Positions 8,924-18,692 are shown, numbered from the stretch's first letter. The stretch is DNA of 64,000 nucleotides from Streptomyces agglomeratus (GCF_001746415.1 NZ_MEHJ01000001.1:372001-436000), one strand, 5' to 3'. Program-made: numbers and translations. Notes: generated by a model from the letters alone, not told the origin.

Positions 8924-8949
8924 GACATCGGTCGCCGTCGCCCGATGTC
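8924..8949 (-). terminator. Hairpin after the secreted hydrolase gene
   Basis: Perfect 8-bp stem GACATCGG / CCGATGTC with a 10-base loop, 15 bases beyond the stop codon of the minus-strand hydrolase gene. Confidence 0.5.
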
Positions 8950-8963
8950 GTGCCCCGGAACGA

Positions 8964-10472
8964 TCAGCTACTCGCGGCCGGGGCACACCTGTGCCCAGCA
9001 TTCGGGATCTTCAGCTCAAGGAGGTAGTCGTCCACCGCCTCGCGTGTGCAGTTGGTGCGGCCGTAGACGCTGTGTCCTGCGCCCTCGTACGGCACCAGGA
9101 CAGTCGTCCTGCGGGTCTGTCGGTGCACGTTGGTCGCCCACGCGTAGTTGTTCGCCGGGTCGTGCAGCGAATGCAGCATGAGAATCTTGGGTGCCTCGGT
9201 GATCTGCGGCCGATGCTGCGGATTGTTCACCTTGTACGGCCAGCCGACACAGCCTGCCACTCCTGCGTGAATACGTGGTGAGCCGCGCATATGTGGGGCG
9301 GCCCGCAGTTCGGCCCGGGTCAGGCCGGCAAACTCCCGGTAGTCTTTCGGCCGGATGCGCCAGTCCTGGCAGAACACCGCGTGGAACGGTTCGGCGGTCG
9401 CCGGCTTGTCACCTACCTCTGAGATCCGCAGTCGCTGCGGTGGCCGCCGCTCTTTCAGCTCCCCGGCGCCGAGACTTGCCACGTACGTGGCGAGCCCGTC
9501 CCAGTCCGGGCCGTAGAACGCCTTGAAGGCCACCTGTGTGATCGCGTTCGCGGTGAGGGCCTGGGCTGGGTTTCCCGGATCCTGTACTTCTCCCCGGTCC
9601 GCCCTGGCCAGCAGGCCGTCCCACACAGCGGTGACGTCCCGGCCATGAAGTGCGCAGGACCTGGTGCGGTCGCACCAGGTCACGAACTGCTGGAACGAGT
9701 CCTCTGCGGTGACCGCCGAGGAGACGAGGAACTGCCGTGCGTTGAGGCTGTGGTCGATGTTCGCGGTGAGGGCCATGGTCCGGAGCCGGTCACCGTACTG
9801 CTCCGCGTATTGCTGGCCGATCAGGGTGCCGTAGGAGTGGCCGAAATAGTTGATCTCCTTCTCGCCCAAGGACCTGCGGATGGCGTCCATGTCGTGGACA
9901 ACGCTCAGGGTGTCGGCGTGGTCGAAGATGGGACCGCTGTGCCGTCGGCAGTCCTGTCGTAACGTCCGGTTGAAGGTGGCCAGTTGCTCAAACTCCCCCT
10001 GGCTGCGGGGGTAGGCCGACGGCCGTTGGGCCAACAGCTCCTGAGAGCATTTCACCGGCTGGCTGGCACCGACACCTCGCGGGTCGAACCCAACGATGTC
10101 GAACCTCTTCTGGACGTCCGCGCTGAAGTGGGCCTTGGCGCGCCGTACCGCGAAGTCCACACCTGAATCACCCGGCCCGCCGGGATTCACCAGCAGCACA
10201 CCGACTCGGCGACCTGGATCGGTCGCTTTGCGACGGGCCACCGCGAGATCGAACGTCGCACCCGAAGGATGTGCCCAGTCGATGGGTAGGCGCAGAGAGC
10301 CGCACTCTGCTGCGGCGTCCTGGGGACACGGCTTCCAGACAATGGCGTTCGATGGCGTCGAGCTTCTGCCGGCAGGGGCGGCGTCCGCTGCCGCCCCGCC
10401 CGACGTCGGCACTCCGGCTGCGAACGCTCCAACAGCGAGCACTCCGGTGAGCGCCCTGAAGAACGGTTGCAT
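8964..10472 (-). CDS. Secreted tripeptidyl-aminopeptidase-like alpha/beta hydrolase
   Basis: 502 residues. Signal peptide of about 32 residues (MQPFFRALTG, hydrophobic core, AxA-type cleavage region AADAAPA). Alpha/beta-hydrolase core with oxyanion motif LLVNPGGPGDSG near 93-104, nucleophile elbow GHSYGT (Ser213), the C-terminal TAP domain, Asp in LHSLHDPANN and His in GAGHSVYG. This is the architecture of Streptomyces tripeptidyl aminopeptidases (SlpD/SlpE/TAP), which release N-terminal peptides outside the cell. The ATG at 10472 is preferred over upstream in-frame starts because AAAGGGA lies 5-8 bases upstream and it places the signal peptide at the N-terminus. It is monocistronic, with a hairpin downstream. 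Confidence 0.85.
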   Translation of the reverse strand: MQPFFRALTGVLAVGAFAAGVPTSGGAAADAAPAGRSSTPSNAIVWKPCPQDAAAECGSLRLPIDWAHPSGATFDLAVARRKATDPGRRVGVLLVNPGGPGDSGVDFAVRRAKAHFSADVQKRFDIVGFDPRGVGASQPVKCSQELLAQRPSAYPRSQGEFEQLATFNRTLRQDCRRHSGPIFDHADTLSVVHDMDAIRRSLGEKEINYFGHSYGTLIGQQYAEQYGDRLRTMALTANIDHSLNARQFLVSSAVTAEDSFQQFVTWCDRTRSCALHGRDVTAVWDGLLARADRGEVQDPGNPAQALTANAITQVAFKAFYGPDWDGLATYVASLGAGELKERRPPQRLRISEVGDKPATAEPFHAVFCQDWRIRPKDYREFAGLTRAELRAAPHMRGSPRIHAGVAGCVGWPYKVNNPQHRPQITEAPKILMLHSLHDPANNYAWATNVHRQTRRTTVLVPYEGAGHSVYGRTNCTREAVDDYLLELKIPNAGHRCAPAASS

Positions 10473-10811
10473 GCAGTCCCTTTCAAAGATCGCACAAAAT
10501 GGATCACGGGGATTACTCCCTCGCCGAGCGTGGTGATTGGCCTTGCGGGTGCACAAGAGCCCGAGACCGGAATCAGGGAAGGCACAGGGGCGCGATCAGG
10601 GGTGGCCTCAGGAAGGCACCTCGAGGGTTGCCGCCTGACCCCCTGAGCGATCCCGGGACTTGGTACCGCTCCGCCACGGTGTGGCGGTCGGTATCGTCAA
10701 CGGACCCGGAGAGCGGCCGTCAGCCTGCCGCCGCTCCGGGCCGCGACATCCACAGGGGCATCAAACACACCCGCCACAGCAAAGGCCCTTGCCCCGGCCG
10801 TCGGGCGAGGG
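10473..10811. other. Gene-free stretch
   Basis: Upstream region of the hydrolase gene. A small hairpin CCGCCAC-GGT-GTGGCGG lies near 10670; no coding similarity was recognised. Confidence 0.35.
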
Positions 10812-11006
10812 TCACAGCCGGCGGTCAGGACGCCGGGTGCTCTGCTGTACGACTTGACGGGCGTCAGCGATGAAGTCGCGGGTGCTGTCAGGAGCGAGGG
10901 CGTGGACCTGGAGGTGGTCGTACATCACGCTGTAGTGCTGCGCGTCGGATGGTTCTCCAGGTAGAGATCGCTGGTCAACCGCTCCAGGTACACCACCCGA
11001 GAACGG
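10812..11006 (-). pseudogene. DUF5753 regulator C-terminal remnant
   Basis: Minus strand encodes VVYLERLTSDLYLEN, then after a one-base shift SDAQHYSVMYDHLQVHALAPDSTRDFIADAR, the typical C-terminus of XRE/DUF5753 or Scr1-type regulators. The helix-turn-helix and most of the domain are absent. Confidence 0.6.
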
Positions 11007-11012
11007 ACCGGG

Positions 11013-11084
11013 GGCGAGCACCTCACCTTCAACATCGGCCAAGGTCCGAAGGGCCCACAGGCACAGAACATCATCCGTCGCTAA
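11013..11084 (+). pseudogene. Cold-shock-domain C-terminal scrap
   Basis: The 23 codons before TAA 11082-11084 read GEHLTFNIGQGPKGPQAQNIIRR, close to the last strands of cold-shock proteins (F-x-x-x-x-G-x-K-G-P-Q-A-x-N). No upstream RNP motifs are recognisable in frame. Confidence 0.4.
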
Positions 11085-11683
11085 CCGGGCAAGTGGTCAG
11101 GAACGGGGCGGCCGTCCGGTCCGGCGGCCGTCTCGTCCCCCCTGATGAGCTGCCTCCCAGGGTGGATGGACGGCCGCCCCGCACCACGCTGCCCGCCGAC
11201 GCCACACGAGCACCTGCTCATCAGCATGCCCCCAATGGCCCCTGCCCCGGCCCAACGGCACCGCCCACCACGCGTCACCCGACCGAACCGTGACCCGAGA
11301 TTCACCCGCTGCCTCTCGGTCGAGGCGTGCACATTCGCGGATCTCGGATTGCTCGCCCTGGGGCCCCAACGGACCGGGAGTTCCCACCCCAAGCCACCTC
11401 ACCGAAGGGCCGGGTGGCCACGGGCTCCCACAAGACACGCCCTAAACAAGCCGGGGATCACATCGCTTGGCGACAGAGCATTTAGGACAGGCAGTGCACC
11501 TGATGCCCGGGCGGGCCGTCGCGCCCCCTCCTGTCGGCTACCTGGGTGAACGACCGGCCCGGTCTGTGAAGGCCCGGCATGAGGGTGGGATGGATACGTG
11601 CTGGGCGCTGTCTCATGCGTCCGATCCGATCACCGGCGCGACGTCGGCTGTGCCGCCGTGCCGGTTCGAAGGGAGCAGTACCG
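11085..11683. other. Gene-free stretch
   Basis: About 600 bases without a recognisable gene. Several open frames exist on both strands but none shows a family motif, a ribosome-binding site and conserved-looking composition together. Probably decayed DNA. Confidence 0.4.
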
Positions 11684-12187
11684 ATGCGTGGACGGCTGAT
11701 ATCCGCTGCTGTTGCGGCGGTGGCGCTGTCCGGCATATCCGCACCCCCTGCGTTCGCCGACGCAGGCGTGAGCGGCCAGGACGAGATGTTCCTGATGTAG
11801 GCCCATCAAGGCAACCTCGCCGAGATCGCGGCCGGGCACGACGCACAGAAAACGCGACCAGCACGTGCGTGAAGCACGTGGGTGCCGTGCTGGTGCGCGA
11901 CCACACCAAGCTGGACGCGGATGTGAAGACGCTCGCGGGCAGGCTGAACGTGACGCTGCCGGCTTCCCCATCCGCGGAGCAGAAGAAGGAACTGGCCGCC
12001 GTGCAGGCGAAGGACGGCAGCTCTGCGTACGACGCGGCCTGGCTCACCACCCAGGACGCCGCGCACCGCAAGACGCTCGCGCTGATCGACCACGAGAGCC
12101 CTGCTGATCTCACGCCTTGCCCTTCTCAGTGCCGCCGCGCCCTCACCGAAGCATCGTGCCCGGGCCGCCCTGCGACAGCGGCCTGAG
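11684..12187 (+). pseudogene. DUF4142 exported protein, nonsense and frameshift
   Basis: Begins with a signal peptide (MRGRLISAAVAAVALSGISAPPAFA) and DUF4142 start DAGVSGQDEMFLM. TAG at 11798-11800 most likely replaces CAG (family reads ..LxQAHQGNLAEIAAG..). A one-base loss in the following AAA run shifts the frame; downstream STCVKHVGAVLVRDHTKLDADVKTLA and LPASPSAEQKKELAAVQAK are recognisable DUF4142. The normal C-terminus, including the usual second hydrophobic segment, is missing after ALIDHE. Confidence 0.7.
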
Positions 12188-12294
12188 ATGGGCTGGTAGC
12201 CCGTATGCGCTCCCTGTGTGGTCTGTGCCGGTGATCACGCCGAGGCTGGTTGCGGTGCCCTGGGTCACGGGGCTTGAGTCTTGGAAGGATTCGC

Positions 12295-12918
12295 ATGTCA
12301 GAACGCAACACGGCCCTGCGCAGTCTGCACGACATCGGGCTGGCGGCCTGGTTCGGTGGCTCCCTGATGGGTGCCATCGGCCTCAACGGCGCGGCGAAGA
12401 AGACTGGGGACGATGAGATGTCCACCGCGCGGATCGCCAGCGCCGGCTGGGCAGCCTGGACACCGGTGAACGCAGCAGCGATCGGTGCTCATCTGGTGGG
12501 CGGGGCCGGCCTGCTGGGTGCGAACAGCGACCGGGTGGCCTACCAGCAGGGCGTGGGCGCCTCCACCGTGGCCAAGCTGGCGCTCACAGGAGCAGCCCTA
12601 GCCGCGACCGCCTACACCCGCGTCGTGGGCAAGAAGGTCGAACTCGCCTCATCCCTGGACCCCAGAGACGCCGAGACGGCCGCCGAGCACCCCATCGAGC
12701 TTGAACAGGCGCAGCGTCAGCTCGTCCTGCTGCAGTGGGCGGTGCCCGCGCTGACCGCGGGCCTGCTGGTCCTCAACGCCCTGCACGGTGAGCAGCAGCG
12801 CCCCGAACAGCAACATCTGGGGATGATGCGCCGAGCCGCCACAGCCGGTGGCACCGGTCTGGCCGCCGTTCGGCGGGCACGCGAGCACGGCATGGCGGGA
12901 CGGCACTGCGAAGCGTGA
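12295..12918 (+). CDS. Conserved membrane protein, four hydrophobic segments
   Basis: 207 residues; hydrophobic stretches at about 10-30, 58-80, 92-113 and 146-165, then a basic tail. The N-terminal LHDIGLAAWFGGSLMGAIGLN resembles the first helix of integral-membrane proteins of the CopD/DUF4149 kind, but no metal-binding motif is visible. GGAAGGA sits 7 bases before the ATG. No partner gene is adjacent and the substrate or role is unknown. Confidence 0.65.
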   Translation: MSERNTALRSLHDIGLAAWFGGSLMGAIGLNGAAKKTGDDEMSTARIASAGWAAWTPVNAAAIGAHLVGGAGLLGANSDRVAYQQGVGASTVAKLALTGAALAATAYTRVVGKKVELASSLDPRDAETAAEHPIELEQAQRQLVLLQWAVPALTAGLLVLNALHGEQQRPEQQHLGMMRRAATAGGTGLAAVRRAREHGMAGRHCEA

Positions 12919-13006
12919 GTCACCCGCCCCGGCCGCCCGTACCCCGCCAGGGCCCGAACCTGCCTTCGCGGCCCAACATGCCGACGGACCGTAGTGCTCG
13001 CTCCGC

Positions 13007-13240
13007 TTGCCGGAATGTCAAGCTCGTCCAGAGCAGCGCCAGGCCGAGTTCGCTGCCCGCCGTCCTCCGCCGCCTGCGGACTGGGTGATCCTCTCGACGT
13101 CGGCGAGGGCCGACTTGCCTACGGCCGTGCACGTCGGCGGCGGACGTACTCGCGCGATCGACCGCACACAGGCGTTACGCGCACTCGCCGACGGATCAAC
13201 CCGTGCCCGACAAGCAACCACGACCCGGGCTTGGCTACCC
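13007..13240 (+). pseudogene. DUF6233-like fragment
   Basis: Reads RQAEFAARRPPPPADWVI, then TAVHVGGGRTRAIDRTQALRALADGSTRA, matching the core of Streptomyces DUF6233 proteins (..PDWVVE..VHVGxC..R.V.REEALRALADG..). The usual N-terminal helix and C-terminal CxxC segment are degraded. Confidence 0.45.
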
Positions 13241-13361
13241 GCTGGGCTTCAACGACCGAACATGCGGCAGGGCTCCTCAGGGGTCGTTCGGGTGAGCTAG
13301 GCGTGGCGGCGGCGCACTCACGCCGGACCGGTGAGACTGTCTACGTGTAGATAGGGTGCTG

Positions 13362-13398
13362 GGCCCCCGGCGTGGCCGTCACAATCCGGCTGGGGGCC
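13362..13398 (+). terminator. Hairpin upstream of the IS1634 element
   Basis: Ten-bp stem GGCCCCCGGC / GCTGGGGGCC (one G-T pair) with a 17-base loop followed by TTTGCC. Confidence 0.45.
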
Positions 13399-13443
13399 TT
13401 TGCCTGCCAACTGCACCCGCAAATCTGGTACCTCGACTCCCCT

Positions 13444-15229
13444 CTAGTCCCGTACTTCGCGGGTCGTTGATTCGTATGGTGTGACCGGTCCGGGAGTGTC
13501 CCGGGCCGGTCGCAGGGCGTTGGTCCGGATGTGTCGATGACTTCCCGGTCCCCGCGGCCACGATCTGAGCGTCAGCGCCTTGAAGTGGTGGTGACGTCCG
13601 TGGTGGAAAAGCGTCTGGGCGCTCTGCCTGTCGCTGCCGAGTTTCTGCGCCGGCTGGACGTGGCCGGGATCGTCGACGAGGTGTGTCCAGGCGGCGCGAG
13701 CGCGCATCTGACGCACGGGCAGGTCATCGAGGCGCTGGTGGCCAACCGGCTGACCTCGCCCGCACCGCTGGTGCGCGTCGGGGACTGGGCCCGCACCTGG
13801 GCGGTGGAGGAGGTCTTCGGCATCACACCAGACCTCCTCAACGACGATCGCCTGGCCCGTGCGCTGGACGCGATCGCCCCGAAGCTGGAAGTCGTCGCCG
13901 GCACCGTCGGCGCGCGGGCGATCACCGAGTTCGGGATCGACGTCTCGCGGCTGCACTGGGACATGACCAGCATGTCCGTCCACGGCGCCTTCCCCGCCCA
14001 GGACCAGGACGAGCAGTACCCGCTGATCGCCTGCAACGGGCATCCCAAGGACCGGCGGCTGGACCTGAAGCAGATCCAGACCGGGCTCGCGGTGACAGCC
14101 GACGGCGGGATCCCCGTGCACTCCCGGGTCTTCGACGGCGCCGCCGCCGAGGTCCGTCAGGTCGTCGGCGCGATGAACGACCTCAAAGCGATGGCCGGCA
14201 CCCGCGAGTTCTTGATGGTCGCCGACTCCAAGCTGGTGTCCTACTCCAACATCACCGCCCTGCTTGAGGCCGGGGTGGAGTTCGTCGCGCCCGTCCCAGC
14301 CGCGCAGATCAAGGACGAGGTCTACGCGGTCCTGGATCCTCAGCGGGGCGAGCCCGTCGACCGGGTGCCTGAGCGGGACGAGAGGAAACCCGAGGCGGAA
14401 CGGGAGACCTACCGGGTCCTGGAGGACACCCACACGCTGACCGGCCGCCGCAAAAGCGATCCGCCGCTGACCGTGCGCCGGATCCTGGTCCACTCCACCG
14501 CCGTCGCGGCCGGCCAGCAGGCTGCCCGGGCCAAACGACTGGCCAAAGCCGCCGAAGACCTCGACAGGCTCACCGCCGCGGCGGGCGGACGGCACTACAA
14601 GACCAGAGAGAAGATCGTTGCCCGGATCGGCGTCATCGCGACCAAGCGCCGCGTCACCTCCTGCCTGCGCTGGCACATCACCACCGACGAGCACGGCACC
14701 CCCAGCCTCACCTGGCACTTCGACCAGGACGTACTGGGAGCCGAAACAGCCGTCGACGGCTGGTGGGCGCTGATCACCAGCGTCCCGGCCGAGAAAGCCG
14801 GCCCGGCCCACGTCCTGATCCATTACAAGGGCCAGGGCACCGTCGAACGGCGTTACCACGACTTCAAGGGCCCCCTCGCGGTGGCACCGGTCTTCGTGCA
14901 GCACAACCGGCGCGTCGCCGCGCTGATCCAGGTCATCTGCCTGGCCCTGCTCGTCTTCTGCCTGATTGAGCGGCAGGTTAGACGCGCGCTCGGCCCCGAC
15001 GAGACCATGCCCGGCCTCTACCCGGACAACCGCCGCGTCCGCCCCACCGGCCGGATGATCCTCTACCAGCTCGGCGAACTCACCCTGCGGATCGGCAACG
15101 TCACCGACCCGCCAACCGTCCAGATCAACCGCGGCGTCCAACTCCACCTCCTCGACCTACTCGACACCGACATCACGCAAACCCGCTGGCCACAGACCTA
15201 AAACGGTCACCCGCGAAGTACGGGTCTAG
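13444..15229 (+). mobile_element. IS1634-family insertion sequence, apparently complete
   Basis: Terminal inverted repeats of 22 bases, 13444-13465 (CTAGTCCCGTACTTCGCGGG..) and 15208-15229, differ at only two positions. Both outer ends carry CTAG, which may be part of the repeat or the target duplication. The element contains a single intact transposase gene and no cargo. Confidence 0.85.
13531..15201 (+). CDS. IS1634-family (IS4-like DDE) transposase
   Basis: 556 residues, uninterrupted. An N-terminal DUF4277-like region (VEKRLGALPVAAEFLRRLDVAGIVDEVCP) is followed by the RNase-H-like DDE core: first Asp in LHWDMTSMSVHG (about 149), second in FLMVADSKLVSYSN (about 231), and the Glu region YKGQGTVERRYHDFKGPL (Y-(2)-R-(3)-E-type, about 431-450). 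The GTG at 13531 or the ATG at 13537 could start it. This is one of the few intact transposases in the window, so the element may still be mobile. Confidence 0.9.
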   Translation: MSMTSRSPRPRSERQRLEVVVTSVVEKRLGALPVAAEFLRRLDVAGIVDEVCPGGASAHLTHGQVIEALVANRLTSPAPLVRVGDWARTWAVEEVFGITPDLLNDDRLARALDAIAPKLEVVAGTVGARAITEFGIDVSRLHWDMTSMSVHGAFPAQDQDEQYPLIACNGHPKDRRLDLKQIQTGLAVTADGGIPVHSRVFDGAAAEVRQVVGAMNDLKAMAGTREFLMVADSKLVSYSNITALLEAGVEFVAPVPAAQIKDEVYAVLDPQRGEPVDRVPERDERKPEAERETYRVLEDTHTLTGRRKSDPPLTVRRILVHSTAVAAGQQAARAKRLAKAAEDLDRLTAAAGGRHYKTREKIVARIGVIATKRRVTSCLRWHITTDEHGTPSLTWHFDQDVLGAETAVDGWWALITSVPAEKAGPAHVLIHYKGQGTVERRYHDFKGPLAVAPVFVQHNRRVAALIQVICLALLVFCLIERQVRRALGPDETMPGLYPDNRRVRPTGRMILYQLGELTLRIGNVTDPPTVQINRGVQLHLLDLLDTDITQTRWPQT

Positions 15230-15474
15230 TAAACTGACGCGGGCAAAGTATCGGGCAAGGGCGACCTGGGGAAGCCTGGTGTCGGGCATGGGGCAAGCCT
15301 GCGACGGCGCACGGCGTCAGAGCACGCGACCGCCGCCGGACACTGGCACCTGGCCGGGCTGTAGAGGGCGGAATTGACCCGTGCTGCCTCACCATCCGTG
15401 GTGATGGTGCGGCTTGCTCCAGGTGGTCTACCTGCTGACGTCCACGCTGTCGTCGAACTGGAACTCACCTTTGA

Positions 15475-15867
15475 TCACCACGGCAGGAAGGTATGCACCG
15501 TCTTGCCGTCAACCTCTGGACCGATGATCGTCTGCTCTGCCAGCGCGTTGATGAGGTGCCAGCCCAGCCCACCGCATCCGTTGAGGTCGAACGGCCGTGG
15601 CCGGGGCTCTGTCGGGTTGGTGTCGGTCAGGGCGACGTGCACCCTCCCGCTCAGGGTGCTCCCCAGGGTGAGGGTGAAGGGGCCGGGAGCGAAAGCGAAC
15701 GCGTTGGAGGACAGTGCGGAGACCACGAGCAGCACGTCATCGTGAGCATCCGAACTCGCGGGCGGGTGCATGCGGCTGAGGCCGCAGAGAAAGTCGGAGG
15801 CCCAACTGCGGGCTTCGCTCACATCACGCAAAGTGCCGTCGAAGTGCCAGCATTGTTCGACACTCAT
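15475..15867 (-). CDS. RsbW-like ATP-binding protein
   Basis: 130 residues of the HATPase_c_2 family. N-box: LLVVSALSSNAFAFA (the usual E-x-x-x-N has Ser in place of Glu). G2-like box: LNGCGGLGWHLINALAEQ. Proteins of this type bind ATP and sequester or phosphorylate sigma-factor partners (STAS proteins) in partner switching. The loss of the catalytic-base Glu in the N-box suggests binding rather than kinase activity. The ATG at 15867 is used. No STAS gene is adjacent; one lies 7 kb away. Confidence 0.7.
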   Translation of the reverse strand: MSVEQCWHFDGTLRDVSEARSWASDFLCGLSRMHPPASSDAHDDVLLVVSALSSNAFAFAPGPFTLTLGSTLSGRVHVALTDTNPTEPRPRPFDLNGCGGLGWHLINALAEQTIIGPEVDGKTVHTFLPW

Positions 15868-16551
15868 GGTGGTCAACAGTCCGGCGTCCGAATGATGATC
15901 GTCGCGCCGGTCGGCTGAGGCTCACTTCTTCCTGCCCGATGCGACTACGCCAAGGGACTGAAACTGACGAACTGGGCTGGTGACGCTGGGCGGCGCCGCA
16001 CTCGCGCTACTCACCCCGCGGCATGTCGTCCACACGCTGTGGCGGCCCACGCGCCACGGAGGACTCCCGCCGCGTCACGACCATCGCGTGACACCTCCGG
16101 CCGGCTTCGGCGAGGCAGATGCGCGGAAAGCCAACGGCGGGCTGTCAGCCGAAGTCGTCGGCCACGCTGCGGCTCTTCCACGCGCAGCCGTGTCCGCGCT
16201 CGTGCCGCCGGACGCAGGGGGCCCGCTGGAACCGCGTCGGTGAATGCAAATCGTCCAGGGCCCGGCGAGCCGACTGAGCTGTTGGGCGTCCACTCGGAAC
16301 AGCGCAGGCCCCTCGGACGGCGTGTTCCATGCCCTCAACGATTGACGACCAGATCGTTCCCCCTGCGAGGCAAGGCCGGTTTCCTACCGCCTAATATGGG
16401 TAAAATTACCACAAAGTAGTCAATCGACTGAGGCTCTGGGCTCATCGCAACCGGCTCGCTACGCAGACTCCCGCAAGCAGCGTCATATTCAGATGGTCCG
16501 GGGAAGTCGGCCGGCCAATAGCGCGGCGTCACCGGCTGGGAGGGGCACGCA
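15868..16551. other. Upstream region of the NfeD operon
   Basis: No recognisable gene. Near 16390-16430 there is an unusually AT-rich island with the inverted pair GGTAA (16399-16403) and TTACC (16406-16410), about 150 bases before nfeD; this is the likeliest promoter/operator region. Confidence 0.35.
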
Positions 16552-16983
16552 ATGGATCCGTGGCTGATCTGGTTGGTCGTCGCAGCAGTGTTGGCTGTGG
16601 CGGAGATCTTCACGCTCACTGCTGCCCTCGGACTGCTGGGTGGGGCCGCTCTGGTGACATCCGGGTGCGCCGCAGTAGGGCTTGCGCTGCCCTTGCAGTT
16701 CGTGGTGTTCACCATCGTCGCTGTGGTCAGCGTGCTGTTCGTGCGTCCTCTTGCGCTGCGCCGCATGCTGCAGCCCCAGGCGGAACGCTTTGGCATTGAT
16801 GCACTGGTCGGCAGGGCCGCCTACGTGGTCTCCGAAATAACGGTCACCGGAGGAAGGGTTCGTATCGGAGGCGAGGAATGGACCGCCCGCGCCTATGACG
16901 AGACGCTGGTGATTCCTCCCGGAGCGACCGTCGATGTCATAGAGATCAGCGGCACCACCGCGCTCGTTTACCCCCGGGAGTGA
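16552..16983 (+). CDS. NfeD-like membrane protein
   Basis: 143 residues: two or three closely packed transmembrane helices (residues 3-70), then an OB-fold C-terminal domain (about 80-143) with the NfeD signature LVGRAAYVVSEI..GGRVRIGGEEWTARA, ending DVIEISGTTALVYP. NfeD proteins pair with SPFH/stomatin proteins in membrane microdomains. GGGAGGGG precedes the ATG, and the SPFH gene starts 3 bases after the stop. Confidence 0.9.
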   Translation: MDPWLIWLVVAAVLAVAEIFTLTAALGLLGGAALVTSGCAAVGLALPLQFVVFTIVAVVSVLFVRPLALRRMLQPQAERFGIDALVGRAAYVVSEITVTGGRVRIGGEEWTARAYDETLVIPPGATVDVIEISGTTALVYPRE

Positions 16984-16986
16984 GCC

Positions 16987-18033
16987 ATGGAAGCCTCGGC
17001 ATTCCTTATTGCTGGATTGCTCGTCGCGCTTTTCGCAGTCTTCACCGTGTTGCGGGCCGTACGCATCGTGCCGCAGGCACGCGCCCGCAACGTCGAAAGA
17101 CTCGGCCGCTACCACCGCACGCTGAAGCCCGGCCTCAACGTGGTGATCCCTTACATCGACCGTGTCCATCCGGTGATCGATCTGCGGGAGCAGGTCGTAT
17201 CGTTTCGACCGCAGCCGGTGATCACCGAGGACAATCTGGTCGTCGAGATCGATACCGTCCTGTACTTTCAGGTCACCGACCCACGCGCAGCCTTTTACGA
17301 GATCGCGAATTTCCTGCAGGCAGTCGAGCAGCTCACTGTCACCACCTTGCGCAACGTTGTGGGGTCCATGGACCTGGAAAGGACACTCACCTCACGCGAC
17401 ACCATCAACAACCAGCTCCGTGGCGTCCTGGACGAAGCCACGGGCAAGTGGGGGCTGAGAGTCAACCGTGTGGAGATCAAGGCCATCGACCCCCCGCAGT
17501 CCATCAAAGACGCGATGCAGAAGCAGATGCGGGCCGAGCGCGACAAGCGGGCCGCCATTCTCGGCGCCGAGGGACAACGCCAGTCGCAGATCCTCACCGC
17601 TGAAGGCGACAAGCAGTCCGCCGTCCTTCGAGCGGAGGGCAACCGCACCGCGGAGATCCTCAAGGCCGAGGGACAGTCCCGGGCCATCGACGAGGTGTTC
17701 CAGGCAGTACACCGCAACGACCCCGACCCCAAACTGCTCGCCTACCAGTACCTCCAAATGCTGCCCCAACTCGCGCAGGGCTCGGGCAGCACACTCTGGG
17801 TAATCCCCAGCGAGGTCACCTCCGCACTCCAGGGAGTGTCCCGCGCCTTCAGCGAGGTACTGCCCCAGTCATCGGCCACCCGGGAGAGCCCGTCGGACGA
17901 CAGGGCCGCCCAGGTCGCCGACGACGCCGCGCAGGCGGCAAAGGCTGCTGCCGAGGCCCTCGCCGATGCGGCCAAAGCCGATGGTGCCGCGTCCAGCACC
18001 CCTGCCGACCCACACTTCGCCGGCGGCCGATGA
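16987..18033 (+). CDS. SPFH/band 7 (slipin/QmcA-type) membrane protein
   Basis: 348 residues. One N-terminal transmembrane helix (about 4-24) precedes the SPFH domain (about 25-195: VPQARARNVERLGRYHRTLKPGLNVVIPYIDRV, then DPPQSIKDAMQKQMRAERDKRAAILGAEG), an alanine/glutamate coiled-coil region with repeated AEG units (AEGQRQSQILTAEG, AEGNRTAEILKAEG), and an Ala-rich tail. It is tightly linked to nfeD, which fits the membrane-scaffold pair involved in membrane fluidity and envelope stress. Intact. Confidence 0.92.
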   Translation: MEASAFLIAGLLVALFAVFTVLRAVRIVPQARARNVERLGRYHRTLKPGLNVVIPYIDRVHPVIDLREQVVSFRPQPVITEDNLVVEIDTVLYFQVTDPRAAFYEIANFLQAVEQLTVTTLRNVVGSMDLERTLTSRDTINNQLRGVLDEATGKWGLRVNRVEIKAIDPPQSIKDAMQKQMRAERDKRAAILGAEGQRQSQILTAEGDKQSAVLRAEGNRTAEILKAEGQSRAIDEVFQAVHRNDPDPKLLAYQYLQMLPQLAQGSGSTLWVIPSEVTSALQGVSRAFSEVLPQSSATRESPSDDRAAQVADDAAQAAKAAAEALADAAKADGAASSTPADPHFAGGR

Positions 18034-18074
18034 GGCCCACCCGACTACCGAGTCCGCCGGCTCCCGGTCGCGAG

Positions 18075-18200
18075 ATCCGCAAGGCGGTCGAGGGGCCGGA
18101 ACTGCCCGCGTGCTGGCTGCTGGCCGAATGGCCTGCGAGCGAGGCGGAGCCGGTTCTCGAACCTGCCCGAGGACACGCCCCATGCTCGACCTCACCGGCA
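18075..18200 (+). pseudogene. IS701-family transposase scrap
   Basis: Encodes ELPACWLLAEWPASEAEPV, then in a second frame SNLPEDTP, matching the IS701 segment ..WLLAEWP...EPVKYWLSxLPEDTPL... A few tens of codons, frameshifted, immediately after the SPFH gene. Confidence 0.5.
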
Positions 18201-18374
18201 TCAGCACCCTCATGCCCTCCCACCCCAGCGCCACCGAAGCACTCAACGCGCCTCCGCAGCTGGAAACACGACCACACCGTAGACCCCGGGCAGTCCGGCC
18301 GTGTCCTTGGCCGGTGACAGGATCGACACGGGTACACCTGGCCGACGCGCTCGGGCGGCGCGTGACGGCCTTCT

Positions 18375-18692
18375 CGCATCACCGTCGAGCGCGTCCTGAC
18401 CGACAACGGCTCCTGCTACCGCTCACGCGACTGGCACGATGCCCTGGCGGCGGCCGGGATCGCCCACAAGCGAACCCGGCCCTACCGGCCGCAGACCAAC
18501 GGCAAGGTCGAACCCTTCAACCGCACCCTGCTCGACGAATGGGCCTACGCCCGCCCCTACCGATCAGAACAAGAACGACGCGACGCCTTCCCACACTGGC
18601 TCCACACCTACAATCACCACCGCGGACACACCGCGCTCGCAGGCAAACCACCCGCCAGCCGCGTCCCCAACCTCACAGGGCAATACAGCTAG
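18375..18692 (+). pseudogene. IS481-family transposase C-terminal fragment
   Basis: An uninterrupted 105-codon frame without a start codon carries the second half of the rve/DDE core: VERVLTDNGSCYRS (second Asp) and KRTRPYRPQTNGKVEPFNRTLLDEWAY (Glu), then WLHTYNHHRGHTAL and PASRVPNLTGQYS at the TAG stop. The N-terminal helix-turn-helix and first Asp are absent. Confidence 0.8.

Noticed and set aside
13444..15147. 567-codon antisense ORF over IS1634
   Set aside because: Shadow of the transposase gene: Gly/Asp-rich, no motifs, and it covers the terminal repeat.
15226..15468. 80-codon ORF after the RsbW-like gene
   Set aside because: Composition looks random and the IS1634 end overlaps it.
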